21,250 nt of DNA from Desulfocicer vacuolatum DSM 3385 (lineage in GTDB: Bacteria; Desulfobacterota; Desulfobacteria; Desulfobacterales; SURF-7): contig CAMBQS010000013.1 of the NCBI GenBank assembly GCA_945870015.1, forward strand, positions 1 through 21,250. Reading direction: 5' to 3'. The number at the start of each line of letters is the position of its first letter. The first letter of the stretch is position 1. The notes under the pieces are model-generated. The model had not been told where the DNA came from. It worked only from the letters and a program-made list of their open reading frames with translations, and ran no database searches. This document shows, piece by piece, positions 7,491 through 15,190 of the stretch. The position numbers and the translations under genes were made by a program.

Positions 7491-7988
7491 GATATTGAAT
7501 TGCCAAAATAATATCATCTCCCCGGAAACATTCCAAGCCCCTTTGTAAAAAAAACGGTGCGTTTCGAATCTCATGAGCCGGCTCTGCGGTGAATGTCAGG
7601 GTAATTGCATTTGGAAATAATATCCTTATTCAACCGATTCCCCCCTTGGGGTTTAAGGGGGGTGTAAAAAACCCTGATATTTCTCATATATGGTTTTCAT
7701 CGATAAACCAAGACACCCCCCCAGGCCCCCCTCAAGGGGGGAATATTAGTCGCCTCCCTCGAATAAATGCCATATGGCACAATTATAAGGGGGGAATTTA
7801 AAAGTTGACATCCCAAATGCGATTACCCTGCGCTGAATGCCCGAATCTCTTGATAAACAGGATTTAATCCAACCGATGGAAAAAAAATATTGACAATAAA
7901 TTAAAAAAAATAGTTTATAGAAAAATTATTCATTTTTTTAGTGTAACAAATTTGCTGGGTAATAACCTGTATAAAAGGAGTAACTGAC
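7491..7988. other. Gene-free stretch upstream of the TerC gene
   Basis: No convincing coding sequence is seen in these 498 bp. An open frame at 7589-7801 crosses the nested inverted repeats, is full of repeat-derived sequence and resembles no protein family. The stretch holds the repeat element described separately (7597-7830), an A/T-rich segment (7880-7970) with an isolated TTGACA at 7890-7895 and only a weak -10, and the ribosome binding site of the TerC gene (AAAGGAG, 7974-7980). Confidence 0.7.
7597..7830. repeat. Nested inverted-repeat element (234 bp)
   Basis: The outer arms CAGGGTAATTGCATTTGG (7597-7614) and CCAAATGCGATTACCCTG (7813-7830) are complementary with one mismatch. Nested inside, ATTCCCCCCTTG (7637-7648) pairs exactly with CAAGGGGGGAAT (7733-7744), and GGGGGGTGT (7657-7665) with ACACCCCCC (7713-7721). 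The hexamer TGAATG flanks it (7590-7595 and 7834-7839), offset by 1 and 3 bp, a possible target duplication. This looks like a nonautonomous mobile or structured repeat; its family is not known to me. Confidence 0.6.
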
Positions 7989-8738
7989 TTGGACTTAGGA
8001 ATTTTTGGAAATATCCATTTTACATGGGCTTTTCTTACCAGCTTGATGAGCATCGTGATCATCGATCTCATTTTGGCTGGAGACAACGCCGTGATAATCG
8101 CCATGGCGGTTCGATCTTTGCCTGCAGATAAAAGAAAAAAGGGAATCATCCTGGGAGCCGGAGCTGCGGTTCTGCTCCGGGTTGTAGCCACCTTTTTCGT
8201 ATCCCAGATGCTGCAGATCCACTATGTGAAGCTCGTAGGCGGGGCACTGATCCTCTGGATCGCAGTCAAACTGTTCATGGAAGGCGCACCGGAGGAAGGC
8301 ACCGAGCGTGAAGCCGCAACGATTTTTCAGGCGATCAAAATCATTGTCATCGCCGACATCACCATGTCCATCGACAATATGCTGGCAGTAGGAGGGGCCT
8401 CCCACGGCAACATGTTCCTGCTTCTGTTCGGGCTTGGACTCAGCATTCCCCTTGTCGTGCTCACCAGCAATTTGCTGTCCACGCTCATGGATAAATACCC
8501 TGTTATCATTTACATCGGCGCCGGGGTACTCGGCAAGGTCGGCGGCGAAATGCTCATGACCGATCCCTTTACCGTCAAGCTGTTGCAGCCCAGTCCTATC
8601 TTCCGGTATGCTGTGGAGGCTGGTTTTGCGATCGGCGTGATTGTGACCGGAAAACTATGGATGCGCTGGATGATTAAAAAAGATCGGAAAGAATCCATGA
8701 ATGATATTCATGAAAAGCCTTCCAAGGCTCAAGAATAA
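7989..8738 (+). CDS. TerC-family (YjbE-type) integral membrane protein
   Basis: A 249-residue polytopic protein. The start is TTG at 7989 with an AAAGGAG site 8 nt upstream; no ATG offers a better fit. The family signature IIDLILAGDNAVIIAMAVRSLP lies at residues 20-41, and a second acidic motif, VIADITMSIDNMLAVGG, lies near residues 119-135; the paired aspartates form the metal-related core of TerC proteins. About seven hydrophobic segments are visible, with a basic, hydrophilic C-terminal tail. Members are linked to manganese export or metal homeostasis during protein secretion and to tellurite resistance; which applies here is unknown. It lies 15 bp upstream of a cytidylate-kinase-like gene and is likely co-transcribed with it. 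Confidence 0.85.
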   Translation: MDLGIFGNIHFTWAFLTSLMSIVIIDLILAGDNAVIIAMAVRSLPADKRKKGIILGAGAAVLLRVVATFFVSQMLQIHYVKLVGGALILWIAVKLFMEGAPEEGTEREAATIFQAIKIIVIADITMSIDNMLAVGGASHGNMFLLLFGLGLSIPLVVLTSNLLSTLMDKYPVIIYIGAGVLGKVGGEMLMTDPFTVKLLQPSPIFRYAVEAGFAIGVIVTGKLWMRWMIKKDRKESMNDIHEKPSKAQE

Positions 8739-8753
8739 AAATGAGGAAATAAA

Positions 8754-9557
8754 ATGGCTATTTTAACGATATCGAGAGAATTCGGAAGTGGTGGAAGGGA
8801 AATCGGTCAGGCAATCGCCCGGGATCTGGGGTACGATTATGTGGACAAGTCAAAAATTTTAAACGACTTGCAAAGCATGGGAAAAAACTGGGAAAAATGG
8901 GGCGAATCCATGGATGAGCATTGCCCCACCATATGGGAAAAATACGACTGGTCCTTTCGCGGCTTCGGCGCGCTGATCCAGAGTACCTTATTGAATTACG
9001 CCATGAAGGACAGGGTGGTTCTAATGGGAAGAGGCGCCAATTTCATTCTTGAGGGGATTTCCTCTGCCTATAGGATACATGTGGTGGCTCCGGTAGCGGA
9101 TTGTATTGCAAAAATTATGGTCCGTGATTCCGTAGATCGCGAAACAGCCATCTGGCTTAAAGAAAAAACGGACCGTGACCGAAACTGTTTTACCTATTCC
9201 CTTTACGGCAAGCGCTGGGATAACCCTGAGGAGTACGATGATGTGATAAACACAGCAGAGCAATCAATCGATGATATCGTTGCCGGAACAAAAGAGATTT
9301 TACATCAAATGGATCAGCAGCAAAATGAATCCGTCCGGAAGGAAGTTAAAATGCGAGCAGCAGCAGCCAAGGTGAAGGCCGGACTCCTGACCGACCAGAG
9401 CATTTTCATTCCAACCCTCGAAATATTTTATGATGGGAGCAGCATCGTCGTAAAGGGAATCATCCATAATCCCAAAGAGCAAAAAAAAATTGAGACAAAA
9501 GCCGTTTCCCTTGCAGGTAATTATCCTTTACGGTGCGACTTGCATTACAGGGGATAA
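8754..9557 (+). CDS. Cytidylate-kinase-like protein with BON-like C-terminal tail
   Basis: A 267-residue protein. The N-terminus MAILTISREFGSGGREIGQAIA has the glycine-rich nucleotide-binding loop typical of the cytidylate-kinase-like family (AAA_26 type), followed by YDYVDKSKI, the motif VVLMGRGANFIL near residue 90, and an arginine/aspartate-rich lid (IMVRDSVDRETA through KTDRDRNCF). True nucleotide kinase activity is unproven in this family. The last 70 or so residues (from about 200: AAAAKVKAGLLTDQSIF, then IVVKGIIHNPKEQKKIE) resemble a BON domain, usually a lipid- or partner-binding module. The ATG at 8754 follows a GAGGAAA site. Its operon partner is a TerC-type membrane protein, and a terminator follows about 35 bp after the stop. 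Confidence 0.8.
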   Translation: MAILTISREFGSGGREIGQAIARDLGYDYVDKSKILNDLQSMGKNWEKWGESMDEHCPTIWEKYDWSFRGFGALIQSTLLNYAMKDRVVLMGRGANFILEGISSAYRIHVVAPVADCIAKIMVRDSVDRETAIWLKEKTDRDRNCFTYSLYGKRWDNPEEYDDVINTAEQSIDDIVAGTKEILHQMDQQQNESVRKEVKMRAAAAKVKAGLLTDQSIFIPTLEIFYDGSSIVVKGIIHNPKEQKKIETKAVSLAGNYPLRCDLHYRG

Positions 9558-9591
9558 CGCACTCTAAACTTCATTTATAAAACCAGAATCA

Positions 9592-9636
9592 GAGGCTATC
9601 AGAGATCCGGTCCGCTTCCGATAGCCTCCATTTTTT
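9592..9636 (+). terminator. Intrinsic terminator after the terC/kinase unit
   Basis: A 9-bp perfect stem, GAGGCTATC (9592-9600) with GATAGCCTC (9620-9628), a 19-nt loop, then CA and six T. On the minus strand, where the hydrogenase operon arrives, the stem is followed only by a broken T run (GGTTTTA), so it may act weakly in that direction. Confidence 0.8.
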
Positions 9637-9785
9637 AAAGAAGTGATTCAAGAACTGACCATGCCGACCTGAACTGTTTCATTTTCCCTGCCACCATTTG
9701 AAAATCCGGTAATCATCCAGCATTCTCGATTCCTTTTTCAGAATAGCCATCAGACGGTTGGAGTTTCGCTTATATTTTTCCTCCT

Positions 9786-11237
9786 TTACTTTCGTTCAGG
9801 CCATTCTCTGATAACCTTATTATCGGCATCCATGATGGTGATGGATACAATATGATCGCCATCCAGGCGATGTGTTGCGCAACTGACTCAGGGGTCGTAG
9901 GCGCGCACCGCCATTTCGATCCGGTTGAGGATACCTTCCGTCACATTGCCGTCATGGATCAGCAAACGGGCAGCTTGTTTGACACTCAGATTCATGGGTC
10001 CAAGGTTATGGGTGGTACCGACGATAAGGTTAGCACTGGTGATCAGACCGTTCTGGTCGGTGGAGTAATCGTGAATCAGGGTTCCGCGCGGAGCTTCCAC
10101 ACATCCCACACCTCGTCCGGCCTTGGGTTCAAAGGGCACCCGGACGTTCGGGTCCGTAATAGCCGGATCATTCAGAATCTCGATAGCACGCTCACCCGCA
10201 TAAACCCCCTCAATCAGGCGGGCATAATGGTACAACAAGGTCGCCTGGGTGGGCCGTCCGAACAGGGAACGGAATTCTTCCAGCTCAGCCTGGGCCCTGG
10301 GAGTCGCCATGTAATCGGCCACATTAATACGGGCCAGTGTGTTGGATCGGTAAATGCCCTTGGGATTATCCACATCTAATGCAAAACCTTCATTCCAGCA
10401 GCGGGCGTAGGGGAACTTGCCGTAGGAGTATGGTTCCACATGCTCTCCCAGATAGTCGGCATAGTTCTCTGCGTTAAAATCTATAAAAGTTCCGTCCGCC
10501 TTCATCAGGCGGATTTTGCCGTCATAAAGGTTGTGAGCGCCATTCTCATCCACGGTACCGATAAAACCGGTAGTGATGACGCCCAGTGATTGAATGGCGT
10601 CCATATATTTGGGGAACACGTTCTTTTTAGCAAAATCCAGGGAGAATATCGAGAAATCCAGAACCTGTTTCATCTTATCCAGGATGTCACGCCGTTCCTC
10701 CTCCAGCATGGGTTTGGAAAAACCTCCGGGTACTCCTGCCACCGGGTGAATGGTCTTGCGGGAGAACTTGTCCAGAATCATCTTGACCATATAGCGCGTC
10801 TTGATTACCTGCTGGGCCAGTTCGGGATTGGCCTTGGCAATGCCCACGACGTTGCGAACTGAATAGTCTGCGTCTGGTCCGATGACAAAGTCCGGCGCCG
10901 CCAGGAAATAAAAATTCAGCAGCTTATCTTCAACGTGGGCAATGGTCTGCATCAATTCACGCAGCTTGTGGCCGGCCGGTGGCGGCGTCACTCCAAAGCA
11001 GCGATCCACTGCCTTGTTGGAGGCCAGATGGTGCATCCATGGACATATTCCACATATCCTGCAGACAATGTCCGGAAGCTCTTCGGCCGGTTTTCCTTCG
11101 ACGAATTTTTCAAATCCCCGCAGAGACATGTAATTCAAGCGGGCATCCTGATAGTTGCCTGCATCGTCCAGCCAGATTTTGATGGACGCATGTCCCTCGA
11201 TACGGGTAATCGGTTGGATGGTGATGGTTTGTGTCAT
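9786..11237 (-). CDS. mvhA: [NiFeSe] hydrogenase large subunit, MvhA/VhuA type, with selenocysteine (UGA 9888-9890)
   Basis: The frame first meets a UGA after 449 codons, at the point where every nickel hydrogenase carries DPCxxCxxH. Reading the UGA as Sec gives DP-U-VSCATH and continues 33 codons to TAA at 9786, for 483 residues with Sec450. The N-terminal nickel ligands lie in RICGIC (Cys62, Cys65); the C-terminal pair are Sec450 and Cys453. ITRIEGHASIKIW near the start is also diagnostic. The protein should form the Ni-Fe(CO)(CN)2 active site that splits H2 and feeds MvhG, then MvhD and HdrA. A 27-residue tail after His456 is expected to be removed on maturation, and a protease gene heads the operon. 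ATG at 11237 is 1 nt after the mvhG stop, with AAAGGAG inside mvhG. A SECIS-like hairpin follows the UGA. Confidence 0.9.
9855..9890 (-). promoter_or_regulatory. Sec codon and SECIS-like hairpin of mvhA
   Basis: The UGA is at 9890-9888. Nucleotides 17-22 after it (ATCGCC) pair with 28-33 (GGCGAT); the loop is TGGAT with GG at 24-25. The hairpin covers 9855-9871. Confidence 0.75.
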
Positions 11238-11238
11238 G

Positions 11239-12180
11239 TCAACTCGATCTCCTTTCCTGAGTTACCGGTTTGAGCAAAGAATGCGCTCCTGAAAACCGGA
11301 GCAACAAGGGACGGCTTGGGATGGATTTCAAATCAATACCATTGGAAGCCAGCGCGTTCAGCATATCCAGAAGCTGATTTCCCTCATGACGCACCGGACC
11401 GTAGCAGCCGCGGCAAGGCACCCGGGCTGAAATGCAGCGCGGGGTTATGGCATCACCTCCGCAACCGGCCCTGGTTACCGGTCCCATGCAAAGAAAACCC
11501 TGTTCAAGAAGGCACCGCATCCGGTTCAGGGGTTCACCCGGGACACCGTACTGCGGTGCCGAAAGGAAACGCTTAATTTTTTTCAACTCACCCTTGCCCT
11601 GACGTACGGTGGGACAAGTGTCACACACACTCTTGGTCGGCACCTCAAGAGGTTTACCTTGCACAAGGGCGACCAGGGCGGAAAAAATATGATCCGGATG
11701 CGGCGGACAACCCGGCAAATGGATGTCAACCTTGATTTTTTCATCCAGCGCATAACAGGAATCGAGGAGTGGGGGAACACCGTCAGCCGGATAAACATTC
11801 GGTTGGTCGGTGGTCTCCGTTGAAAATACGCGATCCATGACTTCATCCACCGTGTAGGTATTTGCAAGAGACGGGATGCCGCCATGAGTTGCACAGGTGC
11901 CTAAGGCGATAATGAGTTTGCATCGTTTGCGCATCTCTAAGGCCACTTCCAGATGTTCCTCATTCCGGATGCCGCCGCTGATAATGCCTACGTCGGCCTC
12001 GGGCAGCGAAAGGTGTTTCTGGTCACCAAGCTGTCCGTAATATTTGCTGTCTATCAAAGCCGGGAGGTGAACAATATCCGCCACCGCCAGTATGTCGAGC
12101 AATCGCTCGCCCATGTCGATGATCGAAATTTCACATCCAGAGCATGAATTCAACCATTCACTCGAAACTCGGACACCCAT
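11239..12180 (-). CDS. mvhG: Hydrogenase small subunit, MvhG/VhuG type
   Basis: A 313-residue iron-sulfur protein. The N-terminal SSEWLNSCSGCEISIIDMGE (Cys13, Cys16) plus GTCATHGG and LPGCPPHPDHIF give the ligands of the proximal [4Fe-4S] cluster of group 3 hydrogenase small subunits. The later cysteines (CDTCP, CLLEQGFLCMG, GCGGDAITPRC and PCRGCYG) fit the medial and distal clusters. There is no Tat signal, so the enzyme should be cytoplasmic, as for Mvh/Vhu. It passes electrons from MvhA to MvhD. No in-frame UGA interrupts it; the terminal TGA is followed after 1 nt by the mvhA start and shows no SECIS-like hairpin. The start at ATG 12180 is preceded by GGAGGAG. It sits between the FrhB-like gene (62 bp gap) and mvhA. 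Confidence 0.9.
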   Translation of the reverse strand: MGVRVSSEWLNSCSGCEISIIDMGERLLDILAVADIVHLPALIDSKYYGQLGDQKHLSLPEADVGIISGGIRNEEHLEVALEMRKRCKLIIALGTCATHGGIPSLANTYTVDEVMDRVFSTETTDQPNVYPADGVPPLLDSCYALDEKIKVDIHLPGCPPHPDHIFSALVALVQGKPLEVPTKSVCDTCPTVRQGKGELKKIKRFLSAPQYGVPGEPLNRMRCLLEQGFLCMGPVTRAGCGGDAITPRCISARVPCRGCYGPVRHEGNQLLDMLNALASNGIDLKSIPSRPLLLRFSGAHSLLKPVTQERRSS

Positions 12181-12213
12181 GTTGGTCTCCTCCTGAAAGA
12201 ATTATCATGAAAG

Positions 12214-12227
12214 TCATTTTAAAATGA
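12214..12227. repeat. Perfect 14-bp palindrome in the frhB-mvhG gap
   Basis: TCATTTTAAAATGA reads the same on both strands, between the FrhB-like stop and the mvhG ribosome binding site. It could be an operator, an RNA processing hairpin or chance in A/T-rich sequence. Confidence 0.4.
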
Positions 12228-12242
12228 TTGTATTTTCTCCGG

Positions 12243-13361
12243 TTATCCTTTCACACGCACTCCTTTTTTCCCCAGTTTCCGCCGGTTTTGCTGAGCGCTT
12301 CTGCGTTTTCCGGCTGAACTGGTGCGTACCATGGCAAGTGCCCGGGAGGCAAAACCTGGATCATCATTGACGCTGAATTCCTCAATGGCGCCGGCGCTCC
12401 TGGCATCGGCAAAGACGGCTCTGCCCAGGGTCGATCGGGTGATGACCGTCGTCCAGCCTTCCTCGGCACCGATACCACCGAACGAAATATCAGCGAATTC
12501 CGAGGAGTAATCCGGGCAAAAACTGCATGCAAACCGCCGGATACTCTGCAATTCTTCCATGGAGATATGTCTTACTTCCCCATTCTGGAGATGCACCATC
12601 AGATCATCCTTGATGTTGATCTTTCGAACCTCGTTCCATTCAAATCCGCCGTTTTCCGAAAGAATCCGGCGCTCATTATCCCCGAAGAGAAAATTCCCCG
12701 AACAGAACAGCCCCAGGCAGAATTTAATCGATTCCGAAGGCACCAGTCCAAGAGTCTGCATGCGCCGAACGGATTTTATCTGACACGGTGTCCCCACCAG
12801 GGCGACCCGTTTCAGCCCTTTTTTCATCATTGGATCAAATTCCTCGATGGAGGAATAGGTAAGGTACTGATCGCTGAAATTCTTCATACCGTGAGAGGCA
12901 TCAAAGAAAAATCCGGCTGCTTCTTTGATCTCCTCGCTGGATGTAGCCAGAAATGGCCGCCGTTGAAAAGGGCCGGACTGTCTGGTAACAATGGCACCGT
13001 CTATGCGGCCTCGTTCCAGAAGATGCAGGAGAAGTCCTGTAACAACCCCCCCGTCTGTGGCATTTCTGCGTACAGCCGCATCCCCGGATCGGGCGACGGT
13101 GGTCTCTATGATCCGGCCCATGGGTGCTGTCCAGCCAAGCCGTTCGCGGGTTTCGGATTCCAACTCATCCACTTCCGGGCATATGGCATGACACAATCCG
13201 CACTCGATGCACTTCTCGATTTCACTGTAACGGGGTTTTCCATCCGTATCCAGGTCAAGGGCTCCATAGTTGACGGCACTGCAGAATGTAACACAGCCGC
13301 CACAACGGTGGCAAAGACCCGGTTTCTGAACGTCCTGAATCAGGTCAAAAAAAGTTTTCAT
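12243..13361 (-). CDS. FrhB-like iron-sulfur flavoprotein (F420 hydrogenase/dehydrogenase beta family)
   Basis: A 372-residue protein starting at ATG 13361 (AAAGGAG about 6 nt upstream); the frame is open further 5' but that part overlaps the preceding gene and has no homology. Two ferredoxin-like clusters are at the N-terminus: CHRCGGCVTFC (Cys17, 20, 23, 27) and CIECGLCHAIC (Cys51, 54, 57, 61). Then come the FrhB core motifs: DGGVVTGLL, LVGTPCQIKSVRRMQ, FCLGLFCSGNF, and FACSFCPDYSSEFADISFGG. Family members carry FAD and an extra [4Fe-4S] cluster and act as an electron input or output site for F420, NAD(P)H or ferredoxin. Its place inside the hydrogenase operon suggests an extra electron entry or exit for the HdrA complex. 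The natural partner cofactor is not shown by the sequence. Confidence 0.85.
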   Translation of the reverse strand: MKTFFDLIQDVQKPGLCHRCGGCVTFCSAVNYGALDLDTDGKPRYSEIEKCIECGLCHAICPEVDELESETRERLGWTAPMGRIIETTVARSGDAAVRRNATDGGVVTGLLLHLLERGRIDGAIVTRQSGPFQRRPFLATSSEEIKEAAGFFFDASHGMKNFSDQYLTYSSIEEFDPMMKKGLKRVALVGTPCQIKSVRRMQTLGLVPSESIKFCLGLFCSGNFLFGDNERRILSENGGFEWNEVRKINIKDDLMVHLQNGEVRHISMEELQSIRRFACSFCPDYSSEFADISFGGIGAEEGWTTVITRSTLGRAVFADARSAGAIEEFSVNDDPGFASRALAMVRTSSAGKRRSAQQNRRKLGKKGVRVKG

Positions 13362-13398
13362 ACCCGCTCCTTTCCGGGAATGCCTGCGTAACTTCGGT

Positions 13399-14697
13399 TC
13401 ATAGGCCGACTTTCGAAAGGTCCGATCCGAGATAGGTCCGTTCGTTTTCGCCCAGAATACCCATCGCAAGGCAGATGATGGTCCACAGATGGACCGTATG
13501 ATATTTGCCTTCAAAGTATCCGCTGAGATCATGGATCTGGGAATGACAATTATGACACGGGGTGATACAATAATCCGCTCCGGTGGCTGCAATCTGGTCG
13601 AACTTGATCTTGCCGAAGCTGCGTCTGGCTTCCGGGTAGCCGGCCTGCAGGGCTCCACCACCGCCGCCGCAGCAGTAATTGTTCGAAAAATTGGGAGTCA
13701 TGTCCACGAAATTTTCCTCGCCCACCACCCGTTTGATCACGAATCGCAGGTCTTCCGCATAAACGTCACCATAACTCTTTCGCACCTGATTGCAGGGGTC
13801 CTGCGTTGTAAATTTAATCTTCAGATCTCTGTTCCAGTCGGAGTTGACCCTGAGCTTGCCTTCGCGGATCCATTGGGCGTATAACTGCACGATCGTCGTG
13901 ACTTCGAAATTATGAGGGATTTTGAATTTTTCCAGTCCGGCCCGGACTGCAAAGAGTTCATGCCCTCACTCCGTGTTGGCCCAATACCTGCATCCCAGGT
14001 CATCAACCGCCTTGGCCTTGATGCGAACGATATGTTCCCAGTTTTCATCGTCTGCCAGGAACATACAGTAATTTTCAGCGGCCCAGCCCTTGGTGCCGTA
14101 AGTCCAATCAGCACCAACAGTGCTCATGATCTTCCACAGAGGCACCATCTCGTCAGGTTCTGTGACGGGTTCCCGTGAGTTCTGATTCAGAAAGAATTCA
14201 GCCCCGGCTTTGTTGATGGGAGCTGTAAGATTTTCCCAACCGGGTTGACTATCACGGACTTCTTCCAGGACATCCTCCACCACCATACGAAAATCATCTT
14301 CACCGGCACCCATCGCGCTGCAACTATCGCTGATAAGCGCCATATCACAGGAAGAGCGGATTCCTTTCGGACGGTTCTCCCTTGGCCAACTCTTGCGGGC
14401 ATGATAAACGAGCTGGGGAATATCGATTTTCATCGGACAGACATAAATGCAGCGCCAGCAGAGTGTGCAGTTCCAGACCCAATCGGTTTTCAGGATCTGA
14501 TCATCCAGACCCATAGCGGCCATGCGCAGAAACCTGCGGGGATCCATATCCGAAAGGCCAGTGGCCGGACAACCGGAAGCACATGCTCCGCAAGTCAGGC
14601 AGGCGTTGAGATTCCCTCCATCGGGAAGCAACTGCATGACCTTGTCCTTGAAAATGCTCATTCTCTCTTTTCCAATCTTGACAGGTTCAGCGGTCAT
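13399..14697 (-). CDS. HdrC/HdrB-type fusion (HdrD-like, CCG domain) with selenocysteine (UGA 13966-13968)
   Basis: The start is ATG 14697 (GGAGG 9 nt upstream); the GTG two codons earlier is too close to that site. Reading the UGA as Sec gives 432 residues with Sec244. The N-terminal part has two [4Fe-4S] motifs as in HdrC: CLTCGACASGC (Cys33-43) and CTLCWRC-x3-C (Cys77-87). The C-terminal part is a CCG domain: DPC, CCGGGGG near residue 342 and CHNC near 381, ligands of a noncubane [4Fe-4S] cluster. The Sec lies in ANTE-U-GHELFAVRAG, where relatives have ECGH. Beyond the UGA the frame continues with typical family sequence for about 190 residues, so two separate genes are unlikely. It should accept electrons from HdrA and reduce a disulfide or an unknown partner. 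A SECIS-like hairpin follows the UGA. Confidence 0.85.
13933..13968 (-). promoter_or_regulatory. Sec codon and SECIS-like hairpin of the HdrD-like gene
   Basis: The UGA is at 13968-13966. Nucleotides 17-22 (CAGTCC) pair with 28-33 (GGACTG); the loop is GGGCC with GG at 24-25, and one more G-C pair can form inside. The hairpin covers 13933-13949. Confidence 0.8.
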
Positions 14698-14703
14698 GGT
14701 CAC

Positions 14704-15162
14704 TCACCTCCCTTCCACATTGGTGTATGGTTTGGCTGCGGCAGGCTTCAGCCGGCTCATCGGGCCGGGACCCATATCGCGGATTTTTTCGGTAAAACGG
14801 GTCACAATTTCAGCAAATCGCGGAGCCTCAGCGGATGACACCCACTCGATAACAAACCGCTCCGGATCGATTCCCTGGATTTCAAGGACAATTTTAGCAG
14901 CTTCGATCCGATTCAGGGCCTTGTGATTACCTTCCAGGTAATGGCATTCCCCGAGGTGTCAGCCCATCATGATGACCCCGTCCGCTCCTCGATGAAAGGC
15001 TTCAAGGACAAGATCGGGGTGTACCATGCCGGAGCACATCACCCGCACAGCACGCATGTTGGCCGGGTACTGCAGCCGCCCCACACCCGCCAAGTCTCCA
15101 CCGGCATAGGCGCACCAGTTGCAAAGAAAACCCAGGATGACCGGTTCAAATTTTTCAGACAT
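14704..15162 (-). CDS. mvhD: MvhD/VhuD-type electron-transfer subunit with selenocysteine (UGA 14959-14961)
   Basis: The start is ATG 15162 (AAAGGAG 9 nt upstream). The UGA at codon 68 falls in DGVIMMG-U-HLGECHYLEGN, where MvhD proteins carry GCHxGDCHY. Read as Sec, the protein is 152 residues, the normal MvhD length. LGFLCNWCAYAGGDLAGVGR (Cys14, Cys17) and VMCSGMV supply the other [2Fe-2S] ligands; Sec68 and Cys73 complete the set. MvhD links the hydrogenase (MvhAG) to HdrA. Archaeal VhuD is a known selenoprotein at this site. The gene lies 28 bp after the hdrA stop and its own TGA stop is 6 nt before the next ATG. A strong SECIS-like hairpin (7 bp) follows the UGA. Confidence 0.9.
14926..14961 (-). 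promoter_or_regulatory. Sec codon and SECIS-like hairpin of mvhD
   Basis: The UGA is at 14961-14959. Nucleotides 17-23 (ATTACCT) pair with 27-33 (AGGTAAT); GG is at 24-25 in the loop. The hairpin covers 14926-14942. Confidence 0.8.
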
Positions 15163-15190
15163 GGTCGTATTCTCCTTTATGATTGATCAT

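Noticed and set aside
7641..7800. Repeated GGGGGG/CCCCCC blocks as a CRISPR-like array
   Set aside because: The blocks are inverted, irregularly spaced and lack unique spacers of equal length; no cas gene is present.
7589..7801. 70-residue open frame in the repeat region
   Set aside because: It is built from the nested inverted repeats and has no protein-like features.
7890..7919. TTGACA upstream of the TerC gene as a promoter
   Set aside because: No -10 box with better than half a match at 16-18 bp spacing; left unannotated as a promoter.
9679..9750. 23-codon frame just after mvhA on the minus strand (begins MAILKKESRMLDD)
   Set aside because: It reads somewhat protein-like, and an AGGAGG lies at 9785-9780, but that is 30 nt from the ATG and no other start fits. 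It may be a remnant; not supported as a gene.
13399..13401. The UGA ending the HdrD-like gene as a possible further Sec codon
   Set aside because: The protein is complete after its CCG domain, the downstream sequence contains the ribosome binding site of the FrhB-like gene, and only a 3-bp stem could form. The terminal UGA codons of hdrA (15191), mvhG (11239), the protease (18523) and the V4R-like gene (19284) also lack the hairpin geometry.
13362..13661. Longer N-terminal extension of the FrhB-like frame
   Set aside because: It overlaps the HdrD-like gene in another frame and resembles no family; the ATG at 13361 has a good ribosome binding site and the protein aligns from there.
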